A DNA stretch of 11,571 bases, taken from positions 1 to 11,571 of the forward strand of contig JBBIJV010000113.1 of assembly GCA_037445815.1 (NCBI GenBank), in the 5' to 3' direction. The DNA comes from FEN-1219 sp037445815. Lineage in GTDB: Bacteria; Pseudomonadota; Gammaproteobacteria; Steroidobacterales; Rariloculaceae. Of this stretch, positions 5,798 through 11,571 are shown in pieces (positions within the stretch are counted from its first letter, which is position 1; every line of letters starts with the position of its first letter). The translations under genes and the position numbers were made by a program. The notes beneath the pieces are model-generated. The model was not told the DNA's origin, made no database searches, and worked only from the letters and a program-made list of their open reading frames with translations.

Positions 5798-6514
5798 TTA
5801 CTGCGGGCCCTTCTCGAACAGATAGAGATCCGTTCCGGCGAGGCCCGTCAGCGTCGCCGACGGCTGTCCGCGGTCCGCGAGCGGCGTGCCCATGCGCGTC
5901 GCGAGCCCCTTGGCGTTCAGGAACGCGACGCGCGCCTCGAGATCCGAGCAGCGGAAGCTCAAGCCCGGCCGGCAGTGGACCTCGTGCAAGCCGAGCGTCA
6001 CGCCGTGTCCGGCAAGCCGCCGCCAGCGGTGTGGCGTGTCGCCGGCCGCGACGACCGTGAGCCCGAGCGTCTCCCAGAAACGGCTCGACGCGTCGAGGTC
6101 CGCGGCCGGCACGCTGAGCTCGAAGAAATCGCCGCAGATCGCCACGCTCGTGGGATCCCATTCGCCGGGTGGGAACGTCCGCGCTTCGAGCAGCACGACT
6201 TCCTGACCGCCGGGATCCGTGAAGCCGATCGAGTTGAACTCGTTGTCGCGCAGATGCTCGTGGGAGAGGGTCAGCCCAAGGCGGCGCAGCGCCCGCGCGT
6301 AGTCGCGCAACCCGGGCCGCACGAACGTGACCTGCGGGCCCCGTTGGTCGCGGTCGTGCAGCCCGATCGCGACCGTGCCGTCGAAGTACACGAGATAGGG
6401 GTCCGGCAGCGTGTCGCCGACGGGAAGGCTCTTGAAGCCGAGCGTCTCGAGCAGCGCGAACGACGCGGCGAGAGGACGGGATGCGACCGAGTACTCGAGA
6501 AACCGACCGAGCAT
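5798..6514 (-). CDS. VOC (glyoxalase/bleomycin-resistance fold) family protein, tandem domains
   Basis: This 238-residue protein has two vicinal-oxygen-chelate modules, about 1-120 and 125-238. Each module has the same spacing of possible metal ligands: Glu7, His53 (IGLHD) and Glu110 (LLEA) in the first; Glu132 (FELSV), His177 (LGLHEV) and Glu234 (LFEKG) in the second. GFTDPGGQEVVLLE (97-110) is a typical VOC strand-end motif. VOC enzymes include glyoxalases, extradiol dioxygenases, epimerases and drug-binding proteins; the substrate cannot be told here. ATG 6514 gives a natural start at the first beta strand (MLGRFLEYSV); the frame is open upstream to 6673 but that part lies opposite the AEC gene and is not family-like. 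No strong Shine-Dalgarno sequence precedes it. It is divergent from the AEC permease, which could be a functional partner, but no sequence feature proves this. Confidence 0.85.
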   Translation of the reverse strand: MLGRFLEYSVASRPLAASFALLETLGFKSLPVGDTLPDPYLVYFDGTVAIGLHDRDQRGPQVTFVRPGLRDYARALRRLGLTLSHEHLRDNEFNSIGFTDPGGQEVVLLEARTFPPGEWDPTSVAICGDFFELSVPAADLDASSRFWETLGLTVVAAGDTPHRWRRLAGHGVTLGLHEVHCRPGLSFRCSDLEARVAFLNAKGLATRMGTPLADRGQPSATLTGLAGTDLYLFEKGPQ

Positions 6515-6520
6515 CGTGAG

Positions 6521-6546
6521 CTTGAGCGCCGTGCTTGAGACTTGAG
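6521..6546. repeat. Three direct copies of CTTGAG before the VOC gene
   Basis: CTTGAG occurs at 6521-6526, 6534-6539 and 6541-6546 (CTCAAG on the VOC coding strand), immediately upstream of the VOC start at 6514. The first and third copies are followed by CGC. Spacing is 13 and 7 bases. They may be regulator half-sites or chance; each would lie within about 35 bases of the VOC start codon. Confidence 0.35.
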
Positions 6547-6563
6547 CGCGCCATTCTGGCAGA

Positions 6564-6584
6564 CTTCGCCGCGGCGCGCCGAAG
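6564..6584. repeat. Imperfect palindrome in the VOC/AEC divergent region
   Basis: The 21-base segment has outer arms CTTCG (6564-6568) and CGAAG (6580-6584) and an inner CG-rich dyad; 9 of 10 base pairs around the centre are symmetric. It sits mid-way between two divergent starts, a usual place for an operator controlling both genes. No regulator gene is next to it, and CG-rich palindromes arise easily in this DNA. Confidence 0.35.
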
Positions 6585-6620
6585 CCGACCCCCCAACGAA
6601 CGCATCGTGTATCCACCGCC

Positions 6621-7508
6621 GTGATCGCCGAAGTCGCCGCCGTTCTCGCGCCGGTCTTCGTGCTCGCCGCCATCGGCTACGGCTGGCGCCTCACGGGCGC
6701 GCCGTTCGACATGCCGTTCGTGACGCGCATCATCATGTACGTCGCGGGCCCGTGCCTCGTGTTCTCGAGCCTGTCGCAGCTCACGCTGCCGCTCTCGCAG
6801 TTCTGGCAGATGGTCGGCGCCATGATCGTCGTCACGCTCGGCGTCGCCGCCGTGTCCGCAGCGCTGATCAGAGTCTTGGGCTTGTCGCAGCGCTCGTTCC
6901 TCCCCGCGCTCACCCTCGGCAATACCGGCAATCTCGGGCTGCCGCTCTGCTTGTTCGCGTTCGGCGAGCAGGGGCTCGGGCTCGCCGTCGCGATCTACGT
7001 GACGAACTCGCTGCTTCAGTTCACGTTCGTGCCGCTCTTGCACGCGCGCGTGTCGCCGGTGAAGACGCTGCTGTCGACGCCGATGCTGTACGGCGCCGTC
7101 GCAGGGCTCGCCGTGGTCAGCGCCGACGTCGAGCTGCCGGCGTGGCTCGCGGCCACCGTCGAAGCCATCGGCGACCTCTTGATCCCGCTGATGTTGATGG
7201 CGCTCGGCAACACCGTCGGCGGCTTGAAGACGCACAATCTGCCGCAAGCGTTCGTGCTCGGCACCGCGCGGCTCGTGATCGCGTTCGCCGTGGCGGTCGG
7301 CGTCAGCTTCGCGCTCGGGCTCACCGGCGTCGCGCAGGGCGTGCTCGTGCTGCAGGGCGCGATGCCGGCCGCCGTCTTCAGCTACCTATTCGCGGCTCAC
7401 TACGAGCGCGATGCCGACGCCATCGCGGGCATCGTGCTCGTCTCGACGCTGCTCGCTGCGGTGAGCTTGCCGTTCCTCGTCTCCTACGCGCTGTCGCTCG
7501 CCCGGTGA
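6621..7508 (+). CDS. AEC (auxin efflux carrier) family permease
   Basis: This 295-residue integral inner-membrane protein has about ten hydrophobic helices. It shows AEC family landmarks: FVTRIIMYVAGPCLVFSSLS (33-52), GNTGNLGLPLCLFAFG (100-115), LMLMALGNTVGGL (190-202) and the C-terminal QGAMPAAVFSYLFAAHYERD (245-264) followed by AGIVLVSTLL. AEC members move small organic anions such as malate or malonate and, in plants, auxin; the bacterial substrate here is not evident. The two halves have the inverted-repeat look usual for the fold, with crossed-helix GN motifs at 100 and 197. The start is GTG 6621 and has no visible Shine-Dalgarno sequence; no other in-frame start better fits the first helix. 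It is divergent from the VOC gene by 106 bases and 74 bases upstream of the M48 protease. Confidence 0.92.
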   Translation: MIAEVAAVLAPVFVLAAIGYGWRLTGAPFDMPFVTRIIMYVAGPCLVFSSLSQLTLPLSQFWQMVGAMIVVTLGVAAVSAALIRVLGLSQRSFLPALTLGNTGNLGLPLCLFAFGEQGLGLAVAIYVTNSLLQFTFVPLLHARVSPVKTLLSTPMLYGAVAGLAVVSADVELPAWLAATVEAIGDLLIPLMLMALGNTVGGLKTHNLPQAFVLGTARLVIAFAVAVGVSFALGLTGVAQGVLVLQGAMPAAVFSYLFAAHYERDADAIAGIVLVSTLLAAVSLPFLVSYALSLAR

Positions 7509-7529
7509 GCGGTAGATTTTCGCGAGCCG

Positions 7530-7546
7530 TTGGCATCGCTCTTGCA
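7530..7546 (+). promoter_or_regulatory. Sigma-54 (RpoN)-type -24/-12 promoter for the M48 lipoprotein gene
   Basis: TTGGCATCGCTCTTGCA matches the RpoN consensus TGGCAC-N5-TTGCW at every defined position but one (T for C at the end of the -24 box), with exact spacing and invariant GG (7532-7533) and GC (7544-7545). The predicted start near 7557 leaves a leader of about 26 bases containing GGAGG at 7571-7575 and ATG 7583. I did not locate an enhancer-binding site upstream; it would lie inside the AEC gene. This is sequence-pattern evidence, but specific: such a match is unlikely by chance in 11.6 kb. Confidence 0.62.
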
Positions 7547-7582
7547 CTTCTCCACTCGAAGGACCGAATCGGAGGCGCATAC

Positions 7583-8410
7583 ATGACGACGAAGCCTCGA
7601 ATCGCCATTGCCGCGCTGCTCGGCGCGACGCTCGCCGCGTGCGCCGTGAGCCCCACGGGCCGCCGCACGCTTTCGCTCGTGTCCGAGGACGCGGCCATCG
7701 CGGCCTCGGCAGAAGCCTATGCGGCGCAGATCGGCGAGCTTCGCAGGGAGGGCAAGATCCTCCCCGAGTCGTCGAGCGTCGCACGGCGCGTCAACGCGAT
7801 CACGGAGCGGCTCGTGGCGCAGGCCGTCGCGATGCGGCCCACGACCGCGGACTGGAATTGGAGCGTCGAGGTCATCGACGACCCCGAGGTCGTCAACGCC
7901 TGGTGCATGGCCGGCGGCCGCATGGCCGTGTATACGGGGCTCATTCGGAAGCTCGACCCCACCGACGACGAGCTCGCGCAAGTGATGGGGCACGAGATCA
8001 GCCACGCGCTCGCGAATCACACGGCCGAGCGCATGTCGGTGGCGATCGCGACGAATGCCGGCGTCGCGCTGGCCGGCGTGCTGTCCGAGGACTCGCAGCG
8101 CGCCATGAGCAGGGCCGCAATCGCAGCCGCGCTCGCGATTGAGCTGCCGAACAGCCGCAGCGCGGAGTCGGAAGCCGACGAGATCGGCATCGAGCTCGCG
8201 GCGAAAGCCGGCTACGACCCGAACGCCGCCATCAGCCTTTGGCAGAAGATGGCGAACGTGTCCGGCGGCGGACCGCCGCAGTTCTTGAGCACGCATCCGA
8301 GCCCCGCGAACCGGCTCGAGCGGCTCGCCGAGCTCGCGCCGCAGATGATGGCGTACTACGAGCAGGCGCGCCGCAACCCGGCGACCCGCTCCGTCGCGAG
8401 CGCCGACTAA
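7583..8410 (+). CDS. M48 family zinc metalloprotease, lipoprotein
   Basis: This 275-residue protein begins with a lipoprotein signal peptide, MTTKPRIAIAALLGATLAAC, with lipobox LAAC and lipidated Cys20. Ala-Val after the Cys suggests outer-membrane sorting. The protease domain has GHEISHALANH (136-146), giving zinc ligands His137 and His141 and catalytic Glu138, then NSRSAESEADEIG (190-202) with the third ligand probably Glu195, and FLSTHPSPANRLERL (234-248), typical of the LoiP/YcaL/BepA-type subgroup. These are envelope proteases that degrade misfolded outer-membrane proteins or assembly intermediates. It lacks the TPR domain of BepA, so LoiP/YcaL is the closer comparison. ATG 7583 is supported by GGAGG at 7571-7575 and by the signal peptide. 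A sigma-54-like promoter lies just upstream. Its stop overlaps the convergent thiolase gene by four bases. Confidence 0.93.
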   Translation: MTTKPRIAIAALLGATLAACAVSPTGRRTLSLVSEDAAIAASAEAYAAQIGELRREGKILPESSSVARRVNAITERLVAQAVAMRPTTADWNWSVEVIDDPEVVNAWCMAGGRMAVYTGLIRKLDPTDDELAQVMGHEISHALANHTAERMSVAIATNAGVALAGVLSEDSQRAMSRAAIAAALAIELPNSRSAESEADEIGIELAAKAGYDPNAAISLWQKMANVSGGGPPQFLSTHPSPANRLERLAELAPQMMAYYEQARRNPATRSVASAD

Positions 8411-9690
8411 GCGGCTTCCAAAATCGCCGTGACGCCCATGCCGCCGGCCGTGCAGACGGAGATCAAGCCGCGGCCGCGGCCGCGCTCACGCAGGAGCTTC
8501 GCGAGCGTCGCGACGATGCGCGTGCCCGTGGCCGCGAACGGATGACCGAGCGCGACGCTGCCGCCCTTGACGTTGAGCTTGCTGCGGTCGATCGAGCCCA
8601 TGGCGCGGTCGCGGCCCAGGCGCTCGCGGCAGAACTTCTCCGACTCCCAGGCCTTCAACGTGGCGAGCGTCTGTGCGGCAAACGCTTCGTGGATCTCGTA
8701 GAAATCGAAGTCCTGGAGCGCGAGGTTGGCCTCCTTCAACATCGCCGAAACGGCGTAGGCGGGCGCCATCAGCAAACCCTCCTTCGCGACGAAATCGACG
8801 GCCGCCTCTCGCGCGTGGGTGAGATACGCCGAAATGGGCAAACCCCTCTCGCGCGCCCACTCTTCGGACGATAGCAGCACGGCCGACGCGCCGTCCGTGA
8901 GCGGCGTGCTGTTGCCGGCCGTCAGCGTGCCGTTCGGGCCGCGGTCGAACACGGGCTTGAGCTTCGCGAGCTGCTCCATGCTCGTATCGATGCGAATGTT
9001 GTTGTCGCGCTTGACGCCCATGTACTCGACGACGAGGTCGTCGTAGAAGCCCTCGTCGTACGCGCGTGCGGCGTTCCGATGGCTCGCGAGCGCGAGCTCG
9101 TCCTGCTCTTCGCGCGAAAGCCTCCACTCCTTTGCCGTGATCTCCATGCTCTCGCCCATCGACAGCTTCGTGCGCGGCTCCATGACGTCCGGAAAGATCG
9201 GCTTGAAGTGCTTCGGCCGCACCTTGAGCCAGGGCGCTAGGCGTGCGCCGAGCGTGCGGCCGCGCGCGCTCTCGAGCAGCAGCGCGCGATAGGCGTCGGG
9301 ATAGACGAGCGGCACGTCGCTGATCGAGTCCGTGCCTCCGGCGATGCCGGCCTCGATGAGGCCCGTCGAGATCTTCGCGCCGATGATGATCGAGGCCGAG
9401 AGGCTCGTGCCGCACGCGCGCTGAATGTCGAAGGCCGGCGTCTCCGGCGCCAGACCCGAAGACAGCGTGGACTCCCGCGCCAGGTTGAAGTCGCGCGAGT
9501 GCTTCAGAACGGCGCCGAGCGACACGTCGCCCAAGCGCTGCCCGGTCAGCGAATACCGCTTCACGAGGGCTTGAAGCACGGCCGTCATCATGTCCTGGTT
9601 CGAGCAGCGGGCGTAGGCCGTGTGCGCCCGGCAGAACGGGATTCGAACGCCGCCGATGACTGCAACACGGCGGGCCTTGAGATTGCGCAT
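8407..9690 (-). CDS. fadI: Acetyl-CoA acyltransferase (FadI-like thiolase)
   Basis: This 427-residue thiolase cleaves 3-ketoacyl-CoA in beta-oxidation, or condenses acyl-CoAs. Nucleophile Cys93 lies in QRACGTSLSA (90-99). Other family blocks are TLTAGNSTPLTDGASA (255-270), FYEIHEAFAAQTLA (330-343) with His334, GGSVALGHPFAATGTR (376-391) with catalytic His383, and SVCTAGGMG (411-419) with acid/base Cys413. The segments RDNNIR (228-233), EAFAAQTLA and ALGHPFAATG, plus the overall length, resemble E. coli FadI more than FadA or PhaA. No FadJ-like partner is adjacent, so its role in fatty-acid breakdown is inferred from family. ATG 9690 is supported by CGGAG (plus-strand CTCCG, 9696-9700) and a TATACT -10 element further up. 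Its stop TAG and the stop TAA of the protease gene share bases 8408-8409. Confidence 0.92.
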   Translation of the reverse strand: MRNLKARRVAVIGGVRIPFCRAHTAYARCSNQDMMTAVLQALVKRYSLTGQRLGDVSLGAVLKHSRDFNLARESTLSSGLAPETPAFDIQRACGTSLSASIIIGAKISTGLIEAGIAGGTDSISDVPLVYPDAYRALLLESARGRTLGARLAPWLKVRPKHFKPIFPDVMEPRTKLSMGESMEITAKEWRLSREEQDELALASHRNAARAYDEGFYDDLVVEYMGVKRDNNIRIDTSMEQLAKLKPVFDRGPNGTLTAGNSTPLTDGASAVLLSSEEWARERGLPISAYLTHAREAAVDFVAKEGLLMAPAYAVSAMLKEANLALQDFDFYEIHEAFAAQTLATLKAWESEKFCRERLGRDRAMGSIDRSKLNVKGGSVALGHPFAATGTRIVATLAKLLRERGRGRGLISVCTAGGMGVTAILEAA

Positions 9691-9716
9691 AGGCGCTCCG
9701 TCGAAGCGAGTGGCTC

Positions 9717-9722
9717 AGTATA
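9717..9722 (-). promoter_or_regulatory. -10 element for the thiolase gene
   Basis: On the minus strand TATACT (one mismatch from TATAAT) sits in the one AT-rich patch of the divergent gap. The predicted start near 9710 gives a leader of about 20 bases containing CGGAG and the ATG at 9690. No good -35 hexamer lies 16-18 bases upstream, so an activator may be needed. Inferred from position and sequence. Confidence 0.5.
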
Positions 9723-9771
9723 AATGTGCGTGACGCGGTACGGCGTCGTGTTTTTGCGCGAACGGGCACTC

Positions 9772-9777
9772 TACAAT
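9772..9777 (+). promoter_or_regulatory. -10 element for the lipoprotein/sensor kinase operon
   Basis: TACAAT is a good -10 hexamer. Its expected start point (about 9784-9785) coincides with the ATG at 9785, so the transcript would be leaderless or nearly so, agreeing with the absence of a Shine-Dalgarno sequence before that ATG. The -35 region (TGTTTT at 9749-9754, 17-base spacer) is weak. Inferred from sequence. Confidence 0.5.
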
Positions 9778-9784
9778 CGCAGCC

Positions 9785-10228
9785 ATGAAAGCATTGCCGG
9801 CCGCCGTGTCCGCCCTCGCGTTGTGCGCCGGCTGCGGCACGGGCACCCCGGAAGCGGAGATCGCCGAGCTTCTCGAGGCGGCGGAGGAGGCGGCCGAGGC
9901 GCGCGACGCCGGTTTCTTCGCCGACCTGATCGGCGAGGCTTATCGCGACGCGCGCGGCAACGACCGCGACGCACTGCTCCGCGCCGTGCGCGGCTATTTC
10001 CTCGCGAACCAGCGCATCGAGGTCGTGAGCCTCGTCGACGAGATCGTGCTCGAGGGCGCGGACGCGGCGCGCGCCGTCGTGCACGCCGGCATGGCCGGGC
10101 AGCGGGCGGGAGCCGCGCCGCTCGGCGGCATCGACGCCGAGCTCTATCGCTTCGAGCTCGAGCTCGTGCGCGTGGACGGAGACTGGCGAATCATCGCAGC
10201 TCGTTGGAGCCGAAGCTCGGGAGAATGA
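9785..10228 (+). CDS. Putative lipoprotein, NTF2/SnoaL-like fold
   Basis: This 147-residue protein has a short lipoprotein-like signal, MKALPAAVSALALCAGC, with Cys17 in an AGC lipobox; Cys14 is an alternative but has Leu before it, which is unusual. The mature part starts with a helix rich in Ala and Glu (EAEIAELLEAAEEAAEARD, 23-41), then FFADLIGEAYRDARGNDRDA (44-63), and ends in strands ELYRFELELVRVDGDWRIIAARW (119-141, given here as one block in two parts: ELYRFELELVRV and DGDWRIIAARW). That helix-then-sheet order with a final DGDWRI strand is typical of NTF2-like/SnoaL-like proteins. No catalytic residues can be assigned. The start has no Shine-Dalgarno sequence but follows a -10 element at leaderless distance. 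It is first in a likely three-gene operon; the next ATG lies one base past its stop. Confidence 0.78.
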   Translation: MKALPAAVSALALCAGCGTGTPEAEIAELLEAAEEAAEARDAGFFADLIGEAYRDARGNDRDALLRAVRGYFLANQRIEVVSLVDEIVLEGADAARAVVHAGMAGQRAGAAPLGGIDAELYRFELELVRVDGDWRIIAARWSRSSGE

Positions 10229-10229
10229 C

Positions 10230-10703
10230 ATGCGCCTAGCAGCGACGATCATCGTGGCCGTCGTGCTCGCCGGCGTCCCGCTGGGCTGCTCGCACGCGCA
10301 GCGCGGCGTTTTGGCGCCGCGCATCACGGTGCAGAACGTCGAGCCATTGCCGCCGAGCGCGGGTGAGCAGCGCTTTCGCGTCGCGTTGCTCGTCGACAAC
10401 ATGAATACCACCGCGCTCGAGCTCAGGGCCATCGACTTCAAGCTGCGGCTCGCCGATCAGGGCATCATCGACGGGCGCACGGGCCCGCTCGCCATCGAAG
10501 CGCTCGATCGGCAAACCGTGACGGTCGAGGTCGGCAGCGAGATCGTGTCGTCGGTGTCGCGGCTCCTGTCGTTCGTGCAGGGGCCGAAGAACTCGCTTCC
10601 GTACGAGATTTACGGCACCGTCGAGCTCGATCGCCGAATGCGCGAGCCGCTGCCCTTCAGCGCGAAAGGCGAGGTGCCGCTCGTGATGACGGGCACGCGC
10701 TGA
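10230..10703 (+). CDS. LEA type 2 / WHy-domain family lipoprotein
   Basis: This 157-residue protein starts with a hydrophobic signal ending VPLGC, probable lipidated Cys20; Pro at -3 makes the lipobox imperfect. The mature part (about 30-152) resembles the water-stress and hypersensitive response (WHy) domain of LEA14-like proteins: RITVQNVEPLPP (31-42), RFRVALLVDNMNTTALELRA (48-67) with the typical N.N strand end, then FKLRLADQG (70-78), TVTVEV (96-101) and LPYEIYGTVELD (123-134). Such small periplasmic or outer-membrane lipoproteins are common in gammaproteobacteria but have no firm function; LEA14-type folds are linked to desiccation and stress tolerance. GGGAGA at 10219-10224 serves ATG 10230, one base after the upstream stop. 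Ten bases separate its stop from the next gene, so all three are probably co-transcribed. Confidence 0.82.
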   Translation: MRLAATIIVAVVLAGVPLGCSHAQRGVLAPRITVQNVEPLPPSAGEQRFRVALLVDNMNTTALELRAIDFKLRLADQGIIDGRTGPLAIEALDRQTVTVEVGSEIVSSVSRLLSFVQGPKNSLPYEIYGTVELDRRMREPLPFSAKGEVPLVMTGTR

Positions 10704-10713
10704 CGAGATAGCC

Positions 10714-11571
10714 ATGTCGCTGCGAGTGCAGTTGCTCGCCGTGGGTCTGTTGACGCTCGTGCTGCCCTGGATGGGCCTCCGCTACGTTCAGGAAATGGAG
10801 TCGGCGCTGCGCGCGGCGCTCGAGCAATCGCTGCTCGCGCGAGCGGCTACCGTGGCGACGGCGCTCGAAGGGCAAAGCTCCGCCTTCTGCACGCCGCCCG
10901 ACTGCGACCCGCAGCGTGCCGGCGGCACGATCTATGCCACGACGCTTTCGCGCGAGCCCGAGCTCGACGGCGTCCGCGACAGCCATTGGAACACGGCGCC
11001 GGATGCCGGCCTGCCGATCGAAGGCGGCCATCGCGTCTGGGCCGCCACGTACGGGCGGTTCGTCTATCTCTACATCGCCGTCGCGGACCACGACCTCGTC
11101 TATCAACCACAGGCCGGTCAGCCGCCTTACGGAGATCGCATCGTGATCGCGACGGAGGCCGGCGCGCCGCGCTGGTGGCTGCTGATGACGGCCGCGCCGG
11201 GACAGTTCCGCTCGCAGACGACGGCCCCCGACGGGTTCGAGCCCAGCCAGGACTACGACGCCCGCATCATCGGCGTGTGGCAGGAGACGTCGGGAGGCTA
11301 CGCGCTCGAGGTCCGCATACCGCTCACGCTCGTCGGAGCCGCGCTCGGCGTCGGCGTGATCGCTGTCGACGAAAGCGGCGCCGAGTACGGCGAGCTCAAC
11401 GCGACTTGGGACGCGGCGACGGGGACCATCGGCCGGTTCATCCGCCAGCGCCCCGAGCTCGACGAGCTGCTCGCGCAATTCGGCGCCGCGGGCGGCCGCC
11501 TGCGCGTGCTCGACAGCGACGGTTGGGTGCTCGCGGCCACCGGCGGCGTCGCGCCGGGGGCGACGGCCGAG
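10714..11571 (+). CDS. Envelope sensor histidine kinase, N-terminal half (dedicated-sortase-system HK-like)
   Basis: This open frame of 286 codons runs off the right edge. The N terminus has a membrane segment (about 5-21, VQLLAVGLLTLVLPWMG) followed by a helix RYVQEMESALRAALEQSLLA (23-42) and a periplasmic domain. Residues about 80-220 look like a CBM9-type beta sandwich: ATYGRFVYLYIAVADHDLVY (111-130), GDRIVIAT (140-147), RIIGVWQETSGGYALEVRIP (184-203). I recall the same pattern, including WQET..GY.LE.R.PL, from the histidine kinases of the proteobacterial dedicated sortase system (TIGR03785). A second sensor-like stretch RLRVLDSDGWVLAATG follows (262-277). The HAMP, DHp and ATPase parts expected downstream are not in the window, so kinase identity is inference. 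Cys59 and Cys64 (CTPPDC) could form a periplasmic disulfide. The start ATG lacks a good Shine-Dalgarno sequence and is probably coupled to the lipoprotein gene 10 bases upstream. Confidence 0.68.
   Translation, partial: MSLRVQLLAVGLLTLVLPWMGLRYVQEMESALRAALEQSLLARAATVATALEGQSSAFCTPPDCDPQRAGGTIYATTLSREPELDGVRDSHWNTAPDAGLPIEGGHRVWAATYGRFVYLYIAVADHDLVYQPQAGQPPYGDRIVIATEAGAPRWWLLMTAAPGQFRSQTTAPDGFEPSQDYDARIIGVWQETSGGYALEVRIPLTLVGAALGVGVIAVDESGAEYGELNATWDAATGTIGRFIRQRPELDELLAQFGAAGGRLRVLDSDGWVLAATGGVAPGATAE

Noticed and set aside
6542..7582. Long upstream extension of the M48 protease frame
   Set aside because: It reads through the AEC permease gene in another frame as an Arg-rich shadow; the lipoprotein signal peptide and GGAGG site fix the protease start at 7583.
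8486..10441. A 651-codon minus-strand open frame spanning the thiolase and the lipoprotein genes
   Set aside because: It crosses an intergenic promoter region and three genes in other frames, and its translation is Arg-rich with no recognisable motif.
1..11571. Search for CRISPR arrays, tRNAs, rRNAs, insertion sequences, att sites and intrinsic terminators
   Set aside because: I found no regularly spaced repeats, no cloverleaf-like segments, no transposase-like frames and no GC-rich hairpin followed by a T-run on either strand. Reading by eye can miss a diverged non-coding RNA.

Overview
The window is high-GC (roughly two thirds G+C by eye) bacterial chromosome with tightly packed genes. The mix of PriA, a three-subunit proton-translocating transhydrogenase, a FadI-type thiolase, several outer-membrane-type lipoproteins and a short ECF sigma operon ending in a DUF3106 protein points to a Gram-negative proteobacterium, most likely a gammaproteobacterium with high-GC DNA. 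The exact lineage cannot be read from this window. There are no tRNAs, rRNAs, insertion sequences, CRISPR arrays, phage genes or obvious transferred islands.

Layout. 1-330 (-): the N-terminal 110 codons of priA, running off the left edge. 564-2166 (+): a four-gene overlapping operon made of an ECF sigma factor, a single-pass membrane protein with an acidic tail (DUF3619-like, candidate anti-sigma), a tiny secreted very acidic protein, and an arginine-rich secreted DUF3106 protein. 2173-4973 (-): pntB, pntAB and pntAA, encoding NAD(P) transhydrogenase and transcribed from right to left. 5159-5791 (+): an HNH endonuclease-like protein. 5798-6514 (-): a tandem-domain VOC (glyoxalase-fold) protein. 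6621-7508 (+): an AEC-family permease. 7583-8410 (+): an M48 metalloprotease lipoprotein with a sigma-54-like promoter just upstream. 8407-9690 (-): a FadI-like acetyl-CoA acyltransferase. 9785-11571 (+): an apparent operon of an NTF2-like lipoprotein, a LEA/WHy-domain lipoprotein, and the N-terminal half of a sensor histidine kinase whose periplasmic domain resembles that of the proteobacterial dedicated sortase system kinases; it runs off the right edge.

How the genes work together. The sigma operon looks like a self-contained envelope-signalling unit: a cytoplasmic sigma factor, a membrane regulator, and two secreted partners of opposite charge. The pnt genes couple the proton gradient to NADPH formation. 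The right-hand end is dominated by cell-envelope functions (a lipoprotein protease, two small lipoproteins and an envelope sensor kinase). All three convergent gene pairs (DUF3106/pntB, HNH/VOC, M48/thiolase) are separated by 6 bp or less, or overlap, with no visible intrinsic terminators.

The least explained parts are the acidic/basic secreted pair in the sigma operon and the lipoprotein-lipoprotein-sensor kinase operon at the right edge. The remaining genes belong to familiar families.
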